From NCBI GenBank assembly GCA_030770545.1, contig JAUCMP010000028.1:13039501-13103500 (forward strand): a stretch of 64,000 nucleotides of DNA, read 5' to 3'. The notes under the pieces are model-generated. The model was not told where the DNA came from, did no database searches, and worked only from the letters and a program-made list of their open reading frames with translations. Origin of the DNA: Macropodus opercularis. Lineage: Eukaryota > Chordata > Actinopteri > Anabantiformes > Osphronemidae. Position 1 is the first letter of the stretch, and every line of letters starts with the position of its first letter. Below are positions 21,838 through 35,000 of this stretch, piece after piece. The position numbers and the translations under genes are program-made.

Positions 21838-22096
21838 GACCAGTACAGAACCACGGCTCATCTGCAGGATTGTGGAGCGGTGTGATCGCCTTCCTCTTCA
21901 TGTGCTGCTTTTGTTAGAAGTGGCTCCAGAATCATTGGACCAGCAGTCAGAGCCCTCTTCACCCTCCACCTTTGCCCCTAGGGACTCCGCTCACGGCCAG
22001 GCCTGGACGCCCCCTCGCCCCCCACCCCTTTACCCCCAACCATCACCGAAGCTCAGTAACAAAGCATCAGCACAGCATCATAGTCCTGCGTCCTGA
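21838..22096 (+). other. Candidate proline-rich 3' exon of gene X (copy 2)
   Basis: Counterpart of 1605-1863 behind the same CTTTCAG acceptor. One base change turns the first in-frame TGA of the phase-0 frame into a Cys codon, but that frame stops again soon after. The Ser/Pro-rich frame ending at 22096 is kept. Confidence 0.25.
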
Positions 22097-23399
22097 TGCG
22101 TAGACACAAGTGGGAAACGTTCAGGTAACAGAAAGCATTAACTCCTTTTCTCTGTTGGCATGTGTGGACGTCCAGAACTCGGCTGTATCTCATACATCAC
22201 CATCTACCAAGACTTCAGTTCAGGCGACGTGGACGCCAGATGTATCAGGAAGTGGTAAATCCATTCAGTTCTCGTAGGCTTCAGTTCAGTTTTGTTTTTT
22301 ATTGCCTTACAGAGTAAACTAAATCTATTATATACAACTGAACTATACATTAACTATGATTCGTTTTTAAATGCATACACAAAACCTTGCTGCTGCTTTG
22401 TTGTCTGCTTTAGCTGTTGGACAAGCTTCCATCCATCTACTGAGCCTCCAGTCTACTACAAACAGGTATTTATTCCTCCCACCCTGTCCATCAGGTCCAC
22501 ATAATCCATCATCAGACGTCAGGAACAGGAACATGAGCTACTGGACGGGTAAATGTTGTCCTGACATTATGTTTAGGACACTGTGGGCATCGTGCCAGCT
22601 CTCTGTCCACCATTGGTGTAACGTAAGGTGACCACCACTCGGTCTGTAGTTTCCTCAACACCTGTCCTCTGGTTCTTGCATTTTCTTTATGGCAAAAGGT
22701 TACAATGACAAAGGTACAAATACAAAATGTCCCTGACTACTTCTCCACAGAGCAGGTGAGGAGCAGCTTTTCTAACAGGCTCCTTTGGACCCAGAGTCTC
22801 TCTTCTGTCTATTTTTGTCTGCTAAATTATTGCCCTTTGTTCTCCAAGAGTCGTTTCTCTGGTTTGCAGGACATTTTAATATTCTAACTCTTTTGGTAGC
22901 TGCATGGCCTGAATCAATTGTCCTGCACTATTGGATTAGTTGCTCTTACATCATGCACTAACCTATAGTCTCTGGTGTTTAGCTTTCTTTTGGGAAAGAT
23001 TACTCCTTGTTTTAATCAATACTCCTGCCTCTATTAATCCTTCTGTTGCTTCTTTTATAAGTGGATTTTTTCAGTGTGTTAATCTTATTCCTGCTTTAAC
23101 TTTAAACTGTGGAGGATCAGCAGATTTAACTCATCCTGCATCTGTTTTGTGTGTTGACCACATGTGAGGGTACCTGCTTTAACTGCTCATCAGGCTCTTC
23201 TGTCAGTGACATTTGACTTATCACTTCATCAGCTTGTCTGCAGGTAATTCTAACAAAACAATCAGAAGATTTTTGAATGTATTGACAGTCAGTAGGAAGC
23301 TACTCACCAGCTACTCCCAAGTCATGTGACTCATGTTCTTCTGCTATGAGGAGAGTGACGTGTGGTGCTGAGCCTGGAACTTGAAACCATTCTTGATGT
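22097..23399. other. No gene seen
   Basis: Longer than in copy 1 because two segments (about 22220-22645 and 22927-23232) deleted there are present here and in copy 3. No convincing ORF. Confidence 0.5.
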
Positions 23400-24504
23400 C
23401 TTTCAAGAAGCTTGACCATAGCTGCTGCTCCTTCAGGGACTATTATGATGTCATTGGATTTCTGCAGTGGTGTTATTTATCAGCTCATCCCAGCATTTTG
23501 CGTAGTTGTCCTGACTCTGATCACCATCATCATCATGGTGCAGTGGAGAGAAAGAGTTGGTCCTTGAGCTTTCTCAGTTCTTCTGTCTGAGCTGCGTGAG
23601 TCTTCCTGCCAGAGCCTTACTCTGCTCTTCAACATGTTGTTTTTCAGCTCTGTTCACTTCCACACATGTTCAGAGAACATAGGAGCCTCCATTGCCATTA
23701 ATCCAACCACATCATCATGTTTCTTCCTGACTTCTTCTGGCCTGGCTTTCTGCACCTTCAGCTTGAGGAGTGTTTTAGTGGTTTCATTTGGACTCCATTC
23801 ATTTCCAGTTTACAATTGTCCATTGTTCCACTTTGTCTGGAATTCCTGGAGGAACTGTGCAGGACTCTCTCCATCTTTAAAGTTGCGTTTCCAGTGTGGA
23901 CCTATTTTAGGAGGGAATGTGGCTGGAAGTGCTTCCATATCTCTTGTGGCCAGATGGTGAGTCATCATAGTCATTGTTGAGACCTTTCCTGTTTCTCCTT
24001 CCTCCAGGATTTTTTTGTCACTTGTCTCACTTTCTGCATCAGTAGGGCTTTGATGTCTCTCATGGTGATGTCACTTGTGTTTTCTTCCAGAGCTCTAATC
24101 CATTTGTCAGCTCCATCAGCTAGAGCTGGAAGACGGTTCACTAGTCCTGTCAAGTCCATGAAGTTCCACAGCACATATCTGTCCTGCTGTTGGGGTCCTT
24201 TACTCAGCAGTGGTGCCATGTAGCTGAGTGATTCCTTCTCTTCCTCCCTGTCAGACCTCTGCTCAGATTCCTCTGAGTCGTGGTGGTAGTTTAAAAGTGA
24301 TCTATTCCTCAGTTTCATGAATCTCTTCTCTTTCTCAGGGGCAGCTAGGAGCCTTTCCTCCATTTCCACTCTGTAGGTTTTTGGCTTTTTATTGTTGATG
24401 AGTCTATTTTGTTTCATTTCTTGCTTCTCCTCTTCCTGAATCATTGGTGGCTGCAGCTTTTCTATGCACTTAGTCGCATCTCGTGGGGACATTGTATGAG
24501 TCAT
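23400..24504 (-). mobile_element. Endogenous retroviral-like gag relic (copy 2, longest)
   Basis: A minus-strand frame at 23971-24504 is open for 177 codons. It starts with a Lys/Glu-rich matrix-like region and ends with the capsid-like LPALADGADKWIRALEE stretch. Further capsid-like sequence (KIGPHWKRNFKDGESPAQFL) follows in a shifted frame below 23980. No protease, polymerase, envelope or LTR is recognisable in the neighbourhood, so this is an isolated gag fragment. Confidence 0.6.
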
Positions 24505-25882
24505 TTTATTGTTGGTGTAACCTGGTTATACTTGTGCTTCTATACTTTTGTTATAATTACACAAAATGTGTTTGTAGCATTGGTTTCAGTGTTAATCCTG
24601 ATAGCATAGAAGAAGTCCCTTTTTCTATTATTTCTTCTTTGTTGGTGTTTTATTTTCATTAGCTATATATATGGGTTGCAGCCCCTGACTCTCCCCTTTC
24701 TGTACGATCCTGCGGTGGGAGAGGTGGGTGCTGCTTTACTCGTCTCTTTATATTTTCATACTTTTATATTAATTTGTGTTACTTAATTTCTTTATTGTCA
24801 TTATATCTGTCATTACTGTTTTATGTGAATATGTTGATTTATTTTAGCTTCATTTTCTGCCACTCTGTAAGTTGCTGCCCTCCGATGCTGCTATCTTACA
24901 AAGTTAGTCAGTCAAGCTAACTTCAGTTTTGCTCTTGTAGGAACTGGAGCGGGCAAATGTTACAGGAGTGTGTTTTTGTTTGTCTATGCATCAGATATTA
25001 AAAGGAGGCCATTCCAACAACCGACTATCTTCATGAACACAACGCAGAAGTACACCGGTCACATTGGCAGCTTGTTGTCTAATTATTTCATCCCATGATG
25101 GCTTCATCAGTCTTGATCAGTCTCTCTCTGGTGTCTCCGTCTCGTTTTCAGGTTTTCCATTTCAGCCTCATTTTCCAGCTTTGCTCTTTCACTCTTCTTC
25201 CTGCAGCCTCTCTGCTTCTCTCTCGAGCTCATCTCTTAGTCTCTGTCCAGATCTGGACGCGTTAGACCAGTGTCTGTCTCTTTCCTCCCACCTCTGTGTG
25301 TCTTGCTGTGCAGGTGGGTGAAAAGAAACTGCTGCCTCCATACATTTCTCTGTCTACATTCTTCATTATACTTAAACTTTTCCTCTCAGGTTCTGTCCTG
25401 TCAACAAGTGCAGGTGTAAATTTAAAGTCTCTTCTTAACTGCTGGCTGGTTTCTAATCTTGCTCAAATCTGTGCATTGTAATGTCTCCTCGTCTTCCTCA
25501 CTTGTTTCGATGGATAAATCTGGATATGTTGGGGCTGTTACTCGTCTGCTCTTTGGCCCTTTCATTGTAAAAGTCACATGATGTGAAAAGTTGATGTTTG
25601 TGCTACTTCAATGACACCACCTTGTGTTGCATTCAGGGCCACGTTAAATGGATGATTCTGTTGATGAGGAGTGAATTTAGTTAGATGTGGATGTACAGGA
25701 GTAAAGAGTCAGGGATCAGAGGATGAATTGAATCAAACCTCTGAATAATATTAGATGTTTCACTGAGACACATTCAATGAAACTGCTTTGACTGAAGCTG
25801 AACTGCTTTTACCTTCAACTGCAGACGTTTGACATGTCTAACGCTTTCATTCCAGTTGTGCTCAGAGACAGATCCCTCCAGC
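24505..25882. other. No gene seen
   Basis: Intergenic counterpart of 3356-4572. Position 24859 is where homology with copy 3 ends. Confidence 0.55.
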
Positions 25883-26115
25883 GTGTCCTGGGTCTCCTCA
25901 GGGCCTCTTCACTAAGCTCAACCAGTCACCGGTCGAGGCAGACGACCGCCCACCCTGAGTCTGGTTCTGCTGGAGGTTTCTTCCCAAAGGGGGAGTTTTT
26001 CCTCTCCACTGTGGCCTAGTGCTTGCTCAGGGACGGGTTGCTGCACTATAACAGGTGCACACAACAGCAGACACATTGTCTGAACAGTGGTCAATTCCAA
26101 TAAAGAGCAAAGAAA
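25883..26115 (+). mobile_element. L2-type LINE 3' tail remnant (copy 2)
   Basis: Counterpart of 4573-4805 with a few substitutions. Confidence 0.5.
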
Positions 26116-26448
26116 CCATCCTGGTGTTTGTTTTGTATGTGAACCTTTTCACTTTTATTTCATATATAAGTTTGTTTTTATAGGTTAGATATTGATTCAC
26201 AGGTACAATGGTGAAATGGTTTCATTTATTATGGTGATCTGAGTTTTACTAATACTACCACAACAACTACTACGGAACAGAAGAGTTTTTGTAGTCGGAG
26301 ACAGAAACTGCAACTAGAAGCTCTCATCTGCTCACCTCAACAGCTGAGCCCAAACATAAATATTGTTAACATTTAACCGTTTATGGCATGAATTTTTACC
26401 TTTTGACCTTAGTTTTTGGAAGCTTGGGGGTCCCTGATAATACATCGA

Positions 26449-26998
26449 TCATAAAATGTGACCACCAACATAGGTGGACATCACATTTTTGGCACTTTGC
26501 TTTAGTACCTTTGCATCCTGGTACCTTGCATCTACCTTTCTTGTCATGTCCATGACGATCCAATGAGCAATGGTGTCCAGATGCACATCAGGGACTGGGA
26601 CGAGTTTTAATGGACCCTCTTCTCCTCTTTTCTTCATATTCTCTAGCAATTGTGGAACTGGGATGTCCTCTCTGCAGTTTAGCATTTTTAAGTATTACCT
26701 TTACATTTCTCTTCATCCACAGACTCATTGGTATCAGATAGGCTATCGGATTAAAAAAAACAGGAAGCAAAAATTTGAAATATCTGTTACCCCCTTGATG
26801 AAGCTGCTGCACGTAGATGTGTGCATCGTGTAGATATGACACAACTACCAGATACGGCACATTTGGAGAACCTTTACCTGAAGCTGTGGACAGTTTCCTG
26901 GACCTGGAGGCAGGTTTGAGTTTGTTATCAGATGTGCAGTATGCGTTGCTGATGACGACAGGGTTACGCATTGCAGTGTTCAGAACCAGAACAAACAA
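26449..26998 (-). mobile_element. Possible piggyBac-like relic (copy 2)
   Basis: Counterpart of 5139-5550. The upper minus-strand frame is open to 26998 but its distal part overlaps the plus-strand Helitron relic and is probably chance. The tentative piggyBac assignment rests on the VPDVHLDTIAHWI segment and the degenerate basic tail. The flank at 26116-26448 holds nothing identifiable. Confidence 0.28.
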
Positions 26999-28810
26999 CT
27001 ATGGGCTTTCTGATCCTCACTCAGAGACAGCTAAGGGTTTACCCCTGAGATCAAACAGTACTGGTACAGCTGTAATGCTTATCTACACGCATCTTAGTGA
27101 TATGATTGACAGGCTCACTAGATGTCACCAGATGTCACCAGATGTTGGGAACACAATCCTCCTGTGCTTATGAACTGAAGCCTGTAGAGTTTTACAAGCT
27201 CAGCGATGCTGTCCAACACACAGAAGGGAGATCTACACCTCACACAACTGTGACACCTGCAGCGTTGGATGATGCCTGAAGTCAAACTCAACCATCACTT
27301 TCACACACAGTTCCACCATATCTGTTAATATAGAAACTGAGCTAAAACAACCAAGACACTTCTATTAATTCAGCCTCATCACATGTTGCTTTACGCAAAG
27401 ACACAAAGTTGTTGCTCAACCACTGAAGCTTAGTATCAATATGTCTGATAACATTTCACAAGGCGTCTCTACTAACCTAACTTCAGTGGAGTTAGAAGTT
27501 CATCTCATCCTCCCTGATGCCTTTGATCTCTCTGAATCTTCCTGTAAACTGTCAAAACTAAGTCAAAGTAGTAGGAGAAAGTTTAAGAGGATGGTGAAAA
27601 CAAAAGCCCCACAAAAAAAAGACAACCACAAAAGAAAACTAAATGAAAAGTATCCTACAGATGAAAATTACAGGGCAAATAAAAAATCTTATGTCAGCAG
27701 GAAATATCAAAGCAATCCTGAATTTCAAAACGGAAAGTAATTAATATAATAACCCAATACAGAGACAATGTTGATTTCAGAAACAAACATAAACGCTACA
27801 GAAGTGAACGTTACAGACGCGATGCTGCTTTTATGGCTAAACAAAAGTCGTACGTAACCGAACGTTACACACGTGATTCTGAATTTAAACAAAGGCAGCG
27901 ATCACACATGACTCAGCATTATGCACATGACAACGCATTCAGGAATCAACACAAGGCCGTCATGAAACAACTGATGAGGAACAGGTAGAAAAACAATCTT
28001 GCATTCAGGATTGTGCACAACATGAGATGTGCAATGAAAATAAAAAGGAAATACAGACAGTATTGTCCTTATACTGACCAACAGCTGTTTTCAGATCCCA
28101 GATAAAGGCTGGTCCTACTTACGTCTGCACCGTCTGTCACAAGGCGTCATTTCCAAACCAAGTACAAACCTGTAACAGAGCTTCTGACACTAAACATGAA
28201 GATGTGGCGTCAACATGCCTGACTGGAAAGAATGTTCACGTCTGTGACAATGTCTGCACCAATGAACAACAGTGTAAAGAGCCTGATGAGAGAAAGAAAG
28301 AGTGGATTCATCACACACGTCATAATCACCTGAAAAAGGGAGCCATGCCCCACCTTGCTGTAGCCAACAACCTGGAGCTCGCTGACATTCCAGCTGAACT
28401 GTGTGATCTGAACATACTGGAGACACATCTCATAGCAAAGTGTAGCCCATTCGCTGAGATTGTTCCTCTTCCCAAAGGCAGACAGAGAGCAACACATGGG
28501 AATGTAGTGTGTGTCCCATCTGAGGCTCAGGAGACGGTTGATGCTTTACCAGAGTGAGAAGTGAGTCTCAGGTCCTGAGAGTGAAACTGAAGAGACGCTT
28601 GTGTTACAAAGGTCATCAGATGTTCAAAACTGTAACCTGGTCTAAACTGGTGCAGGGGCTGCACAAACTCAAACACATTCATCCACAGCATGAGAACATA
28701 ATTATTAGATGAACCTAAGTTCTGTGATCCAACACTTCCAGACGAGGAGGATGACGATGAGTGTGAAACAATGGATGTTGGTGAATATGGGGAAGATGAT
28801 CTCATGCAAA
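26878..28810 (+). mobile_element. Helitron-type element, N-terminal coding region, decayed (copy 2)
   Basis: Counterpart of 5575-7520. It has the protease-like YGLSDPHSETAKGLPL and GTAVMLIYTHLSDMIDRL, the basic repeat region (27441-27740), and the NILETHLIAKCSPFAEIVPL segment (28204-28557). It shares the tandem AGATGTCACC frameshift with copy 1, so decay began before duplication. It also has a short private deletion near 28083. Confidence 0.6.
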
Positions 28811-28890
28811 TAGACAGGTGTGAAGTTAGTGCACTTCATGAAAATCTGGAAAAATGACCTGCAACCCATGACCCTAGTCTGGAGCAACAC

Positions 28891-28935
28891 GAGGTGAGAC
28901 GTACCGAGACGTGAGACGTGAGGTCAGACGTACCC
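28891..28935. repeat. GAGACGT-type short repeat (copy 2, contracted)
   Basis: Same site as 7604-7686 with only a few units. Confidence 0.7.
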
Positions 28936-29454
28936 TGCGAGCCGTCAACCCGAGGAAGGCGACTGGTCCTGATGGCGTCCCAGGACGTGTGCTGAGGGAC
29001 TGTGCAGACCAGCTGACTGAAGTCTTCACAAAGATCTTCAACCGGTCCCTGGCACAGTCCACTGTCCCACCCTGCCTGAAGTCCTCCACCATAGTCCCCC
29101 TGCCCAAGAAGCCCCACATCTTCAGCCTCAATGACTACAGACCAATAGCACTCACCCCAGTCGTGATGAAGTGCTTCCAAAAACTGGTCCGTAGCCACAT
29201 CACAGCAGCTCTGCCCTCAAGACTCGACCCACAGCAGTTTACAGAGCGAACCGATCCACAGAGGAACCATAGCAACAGCGCTACATGCTGCTCTGTCACA
29301 CCTGGAGCAGCAGGGCAGCTACGTGAGGATGCTCTTTGTGGATTACAGCTCAGCTTTTAACACCATCCTCCCAGACAGGTTGAATGTGGGAGCCCCAGGA
29401 CCTGGGGCTCCCACATTCAACCTGCATGTGGATCAGCAGCTTCCTCTCTAGTCG
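28911..29454 (+). mobile_element. CR1/Rex1-like LINE relic, 3'-deleted (copy 2)
   Basis: Keeps the RT finger region (NPRKATGPDGVPGRVLRDCA, NDYRPIALTPV) and the start of motif A. It then meets a new palindrome (29376-29424) and is cut at a junction equal to copy-1 8211/10279. Everything from RT motif B onward is gone. Confidence 0.7.
29376..29424. repeat. Perfect 24-bp palindrome with one-base spacer
   Basis: Arms 29376-29399 and 29401-29424 are exact reverse complements around a single A at 29400. In copy 1 the right arm has a normal counterpart (8156-8180 region), but the left arm is different sequence. The left arm therefore looks newly copied from the right one. Confidence 0.9.
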
Positions 29455-30105
29455 CACAAGACCTGGCTTATTCTTCTGATATTTACAGGGCTGGGTGTGT
29501 GTGGTCCCAATCATTTCCTATTAGTTCCCTCTAACTCTGTGACTTTCTTAACCATATTGCATCAATAAACACAATTAACTAGTTGGTAGAAACATAAAAC
29601 ATAGAGAACAAAAACTAAACTAAACAAAAAACCAACTAAACCCAAACTTAAATTCAAACCAATTCAAACGATTAATAATGAAAATATTTAATTCTTCAGA
29701 CAAAATGATGCAAAACTTCTCTTGTACAAAAACAAACATTAGCTTACATATGCTTGACTTAATTGAAGGATGAATTCAATCATCAGAGTTTGTCAAGTTA
29801 CTGCATTTTATTCTGAACCATTAAGAAGGAAAACACTGAAGCAGAAGTTAAACTGCTGGACACCAAGGAATGAAAGTGACAAAAATCAGAAATGTCTTTA
29901 TTTTGTTAAAAAATTATTGAAAGCACTTTTGTTGTAATGACTCATGGTTTTGGATGAGTGGCTGATGAGTTTTGTTCTGTCTCTTCTAAATGCTTTATGC
30001 AAATGTGTCTTTAGTTAATGTTCTTCAAATAGTTTATAATAAAAGTTCTTTTCATCAGTGCAGCTGTTTACGTTAATTTTGGATTCTGTTCCTCTTTCCT
30101 TGTAG
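29425..30105. other. No gene seen
   Basis: A/T-rich flank between the deletion junction and the Ig exon, matching copy 1 10279-10924. Confidence 0.55.
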
Positions 30106-30421
30106 GACCCAGTGTTTTGTCTGTCCAGCAGGAAGCGTTTGTCCAGCTCAGTGTCACCTGGAGCCTCTGGTTGATGTCACACGTCTGACAGAGGGATGGA
30201 GAAAGGACGGAGCCGTTGTGCATATGTGTAAAAGTCATGGAGACAAGGAAGATTCTCAGGATGAGAAAATCAGAGGCAGAACTTCGCTCTTTCCACACAG
30301 GAAACATTTCACTCAAACTGACCAACGTGACTGAAACTGATGAAGGAAGTTACACCTGCTTTGTTCCCAAACTGCAAAGTCAGGTCAGGAGAGGAAACGT
30401 TGAGCTGAGTTTTATATCTTC
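30106..30421 (+). pseudogene. V-set Ig exon, butyrophilin/B7-like, frameshifted (copy 2)
   Basis: Counterpart of 10925-11240 behind the same CCTTGTAG acceptor. It has the EGWRKDGAVVHM segment and, in another frame, KLTNVTETDEGSYTCFVPKL. The break is shared with copy 1, so the exon was already dead at duplication. Confidence 0.55.
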
Positions 30422-30666
30422 AACATGTTGTCTTCAGGACATGTTATCCTCTAAGAGCTGTTACAACCCATAAGTCCCATTTTGTGCATAGGTTAGTAAA
30501 AGACAGACCCAAATGAAAATGGTTGAAGTTCCTATTGTACATTATGGAGCAAATGACGCCTCCATCTAATGCAGCAGCAGAACTGTCAAGAAAAGTCACC
30601 ACAGGAGCTGAACACTCAGATCTGTTCCTGATGAAAAACGTAACTCCACTCTGTTCCACGTTTGAT

Positions 30667-30667
30667 G

Positions 30668-30720
<53 letters not shown>
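30667..30720. repeat. (TCTA)n microsatellite (copy 2)
   Basis: Pure tetranucleotide run. The interspersed TCTG units of copy 1 are absent. Confidence 0.95.
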
Positions 30721-31719
30721 ACCTATATCTCCTTCGTCCTATCAGTGATGGGCTCATGATGCCACCAGACAGGAAGTGAAACTACACAATTAACCATAAG
30801 CTTAAACCAAACCAAAACAAACCAGAAAAGAAAATAGTGGCTCCTACAATAACACTCAAATCCTCGTCTGGTTCTGGATGCTTCCTTCCTCCATCTTCTC
30901 CTCTTCGCTCTTGATTCCAGCTTCTCGTTTCAAGACGCTGCGAGTAGAAGATCGCTTGGATTCAGCTCGAGCTGCGGGAAGAGCACAGACAGTAAATGCT
31001 GATCCAGCCTTTCAGACAGATTTTACTGAGGCTCATGCACCTTGGGCCCACTTCCGGTATCAGGCCAGGATGAGGACAAAGGTGTAGAGGACGAGCAGCA
31101 GGACGCTGAGCAGCGCAGTGGTGAGATCAGTGGTCTGAGCTCGGCCTGGGAGGAAACAGCCATTAGTGCGTTAACGAGAGCCACCACCGGTTTATTCTAA
31201 GGTTCATTTCAGTGTTTACTCTGGACGCTCAGCCATGTGTGCGGAGACTTTCCCCCCGAGCGGTGTTCACACTGGTAGAAGCCTTCATCAGACGTGGACA
31301 CGGACGGGAGCAGCTTCTCCCCTTTCTCCTCGGTGCCGATGAACACGTCGTCTTTGTGGAAGGATGCAGGGAAATGTGACGTCGGCGCAGCGTCTTCGTC
31401 TTCTTTGTAGGAGCAGCGAAGCGCCACAGGTTCGCCCTCAGACACCGGAAGCGCCGGACTGTGCAGAATCACAGCACCGTCTAGAACAAAGACCATCCAG
31501 CCATGAACACGCTCACCTCCAACCAAACCCTGATGAGTGAGTCGGGTTTACTTGTCACGGTGATGTTGACGCTGTTACTGCGGTCTCCGCTCGTGGACTC
31601 ACACCAGTAGACTCCAGTGTCTGACTGGTCCGAGTCCTCGATGGTGCAGGTCGTGTCCGTGGGGATGGCCCAGCCGAACTGGCACCGCTGGGCCGTCTGC
31701 CTGGACGTGTTCCTCCTCA

Positions 31720-31724
31720 CCACC
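31720..31724. other. Target-site duplication, left (CCACC)
   Basis: The five bases before the left LTR are repeated at 36503-36507 after the right LTR. The empty site in copy 1 has a single CACCACCCAG. Confidence 0.85.
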
Positions 31725-31934
31725 TGTTGTGTTATGAAGTTAGTGCTATAAGAACTCCACTACCCAGAAGGCTAGGGGGCACACCGGGTGGGAGGACCTT
31801 AGGGGGCGCGGGCCTGATAGAAGATAGTCGGTCACGGAGTGCTAGCTGTTCAGGTTCAGACCAGTAATAAAAAGTTACCAGAACTCAGGTGTCACGCCTC
31901 GTCTGCTTCCTAGAAAGCTGAGCAAGACAACACA
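31725..31934 (+). repeat. 5' LTR (210 bp)
   Basis: Starts TGTTGTGTTATG and ends GACAACACA (TG...CA). I see no difference from the LTR at 36293-36502. Confidence 0.92.
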
Positions 31935-31949
31935 TGGTGTCAGAAGTGG
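31935..31949 (+). promoter_or_regulatory. tRNA-Leu primer-binding site
   Basis: TGGTGTCAGAAGTGG begins directly after the 5' LTR and is complementary to the 3' end of a vertebrate leucine tRNA including CCA, as I recall that sequence. Confidence 0.75.
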
Positions 31950-32073
31950 ACCTGAGCAGCCAAGGAAAACGATTTCGCCACGGAGAAAAGGGGAAAAGAG
32001 AGAAAAAGTCTCCGGTCTCGTGACTGAAACGTGCCGATGAGCAACATGCTAACAAAGTGCGCTACGTCGTGTG

Positions 32074-35000
32074 ATGGCTACAAGCAGCGTGGAGAGTGAA
32101 GCGGGGGACGTGGGAAACATTGAACATAGAGAAAAGAATTTTGTTCCCGAGTTAGAGGATAACGAACAACAGCAGAGGCCTGTGGAGGTCCAGATACCCC
32201 GACCCGTCATGGATAAGCTAAGTCCGCCCACTTCCATGCAATTTACTGGTAATCTTGCAGACAACTGGAAACGTTTCAAGCAAAGATTTAACATCTATCT
32301 AGCAGCAAGTAGACCAGGGGGTGATGATGAAAAACTGAAGGCTAACATCCTTTTGCATGTTATAGGAGAAGATGCTTTGGATATATATAATAGCTTTCAG
32401 CTGGATGAAGCTAATCTGACTTTGGCAGAGTTGATGACAAAGTTTGAAGAGTACTTTGTGCCTAGTCAGAATGTGACCTTCGAAAGGTACAAGTTTTTCA
32501 CCCATGACCAAAAGCAAGGAACACCTTTTGATCAATACTTAGCAGAGCTTCACACATTAAGCAAAACATGTGAATTTGGTAATCTGAGAGACTCACTAGT
32601 GAGAGACAGGATCGTCTGTGGCACAGTGGATAATGCCCTCAGAGAAAGACTGCTCAGAGAGACAGGACTTACACTGGACAAGTGTGTCAGTATGTGCAGA
32701 GCAGCAGAAACCACTCGAGCGCAAGCAAAAGAGCTTCGGAGAGGTGAAACAACAGTCTACGCAATAAAGAATGACGGAAAGAAAAAGAAAATATTTCCTA
32801 AACAAAAAGAGAAATATACAGATTTTAAATGTGGTAAATGTGGAAACAGCCACAAGCCAAAGTCGTGCCCTGCATTTGGGAAATCTTGCAATAACTGTGG
32901 AAAAAGCAACCACTATGCTAAATGTTGCAAAGCAGCGCCGAAACAAAAAGTCCACACAGTTGATGAGGAAGAAGAGGATGAAGAGTTCATTGTGGATGTG
33001 GTGCAAGCCTGTACAACTGAAAAAGAGGAATGGGTTGCACCAATTGAGGTGAATGAGACAATAATTCCATTTAAGATAGATACAGGTGCACAGACAAACC
33101 TGTTATCTTTGGAAGACTACAAAACACTGAGAATGAAGAGCAGAATTCATCCTGTAAAAACAAAAGTGACGGGATACACAGGTGAACGTGTTCCTGTAAA
33201 AGGTGGATGCATTGCAACATTCAAATATAAAAATCAGCAGATACGAGCACAGCTGCTGATAGTAGATAAGAGTGTGCAACCAATCCTTGGACTCAGTACA
33301 TCTGTGAAACTCAACCTGGTTAAAAGGGTGTTTGTGGTGAGGTCACCAGACGCTGCAAATGATCAGGAGTCACTCATGGAAGAGTATAAAGACTGTTTCG
33401 AGGGACTGGGATGTCTACCGGGAGTGCATAAAATACGTGTGGATAAAAGTGTGCCTCCGGTTGTGCATCCCTGCAGGAAAATTCCGTTTGCACTGCAGAA
33501 AAAACTGAAAGATGAATTAGCACGTATGGAAAAACTTGAGGTCATCAAGAAAATTGAGGAGCCAACTGAATGGGTCAGCTCACTGGTTGTTCTGCAAAAG
33601 AAGACGGGTGCTCTCAGAACATGCTTAGATCCAAGGGATTTAAACAAAGCCATCAGAAGAGAACATTTTAAGTTACCAACCAGAGAAGAAATAATGGCAC
33701 AGTTTGCTGGAGCTAAGTGGTTTAGTAAACTAGGTGCCTCGTCAGGTTTCTGGCAGTTGAGATTAGACGAAGAGAGTTCGAAACTGTGCACATTCAACAC
33801 GCCAGAGGGCAGGTACAGGTTTCTTCGTCTGCCATACGGTATCCTGTCAGCGCCTGAAGTCTATCATAAGACTATTCACATGATTTATGAACACATACCA
33901 GGAGTAGAGACTATGATGGATGACATCATAGTCTGGGGGGTTACTCGAGAAGAACACGATAAAAGACTGAGACAAGTGTTGGACAAGACAAGAGAAGTGA
34001 ATCTGAAACTTAACAAAGACAAATGTGAGTTTGGAGTCAAGACACTTACCTTTGTGGGAGATGTTGTCAGTGAAGAGGGGGTGAGGCCAGACCCCAGAAA
34101 GACGTCAGCAATAAACAACATGGAAAGACCAACCAACAAAGATGAGGTCAGACGTTTTCTAGGGATGGTCACCTATCTGGCAAAATTTGTCCCACAGCTG
34201 TCAGCCCAGTCGACACCCCTCAGGAGTCTTCTTGAACAAAAGAATGAATGGATCTGGTCTCATGAGCAGGAGCGATGCTTCTTAAAACTGAAAGAGATTC
34301 TGACACAAGAGCCGGTGCTAAAGTTCTACGACCCTGAGAAGAACACAAGGATTTCAGCAGACGCATCACAGTACGGCCTGGGAGCGGTGCTGTTGCAGCA
34401 ACATGACGAGCAGTGGCAGCCTGTAGCATATGCATCCAGAGCCTTAACGAGTGCAGAGTCCAGGTACGCTCAAATTGAAAAGGAGCTGTTAGCCAGCATG
34501 TATGCATGTGAGCGTTTCCATCAATATGTCTACGGTCAGACGTTTGAAGTGGAAACTGACCATAAACCTTTGGTGTCCATCATGTCCAAACCCCTGAATG
34601 ACTGTCCTGTACGGATACAGCGCATGTTAATCAGGCTGCAAAAATATGATGTGAACATGATATATACAAAAGGAAAGTACATGTACACAGCTGACACCTT
34701 GTCTAGAGCAGTGGACAAGGAGGAAAAGGAAGACAGCGAGAAAGGCGAAGAAATACAGGCATATGTGGACATGATTTTGACATCTCTGCCGGTAACTACT
34801 GACAGAACAGAACAAATACGGACGGAGACAAATGCAGATGAAATAATGAAAGAACTAAAGAGCACAATACTGAAAGGATGGCCTGAAAATAAAAAGGACT
34901 GCTCCACAAAAATACAAGACTACTGGAATTGCAGAGCAGAGCTCACAGTAGTGGATGACATGGTGTTGAAAGGGAGCAAGTTTGTCATTCCATCCTCCCT

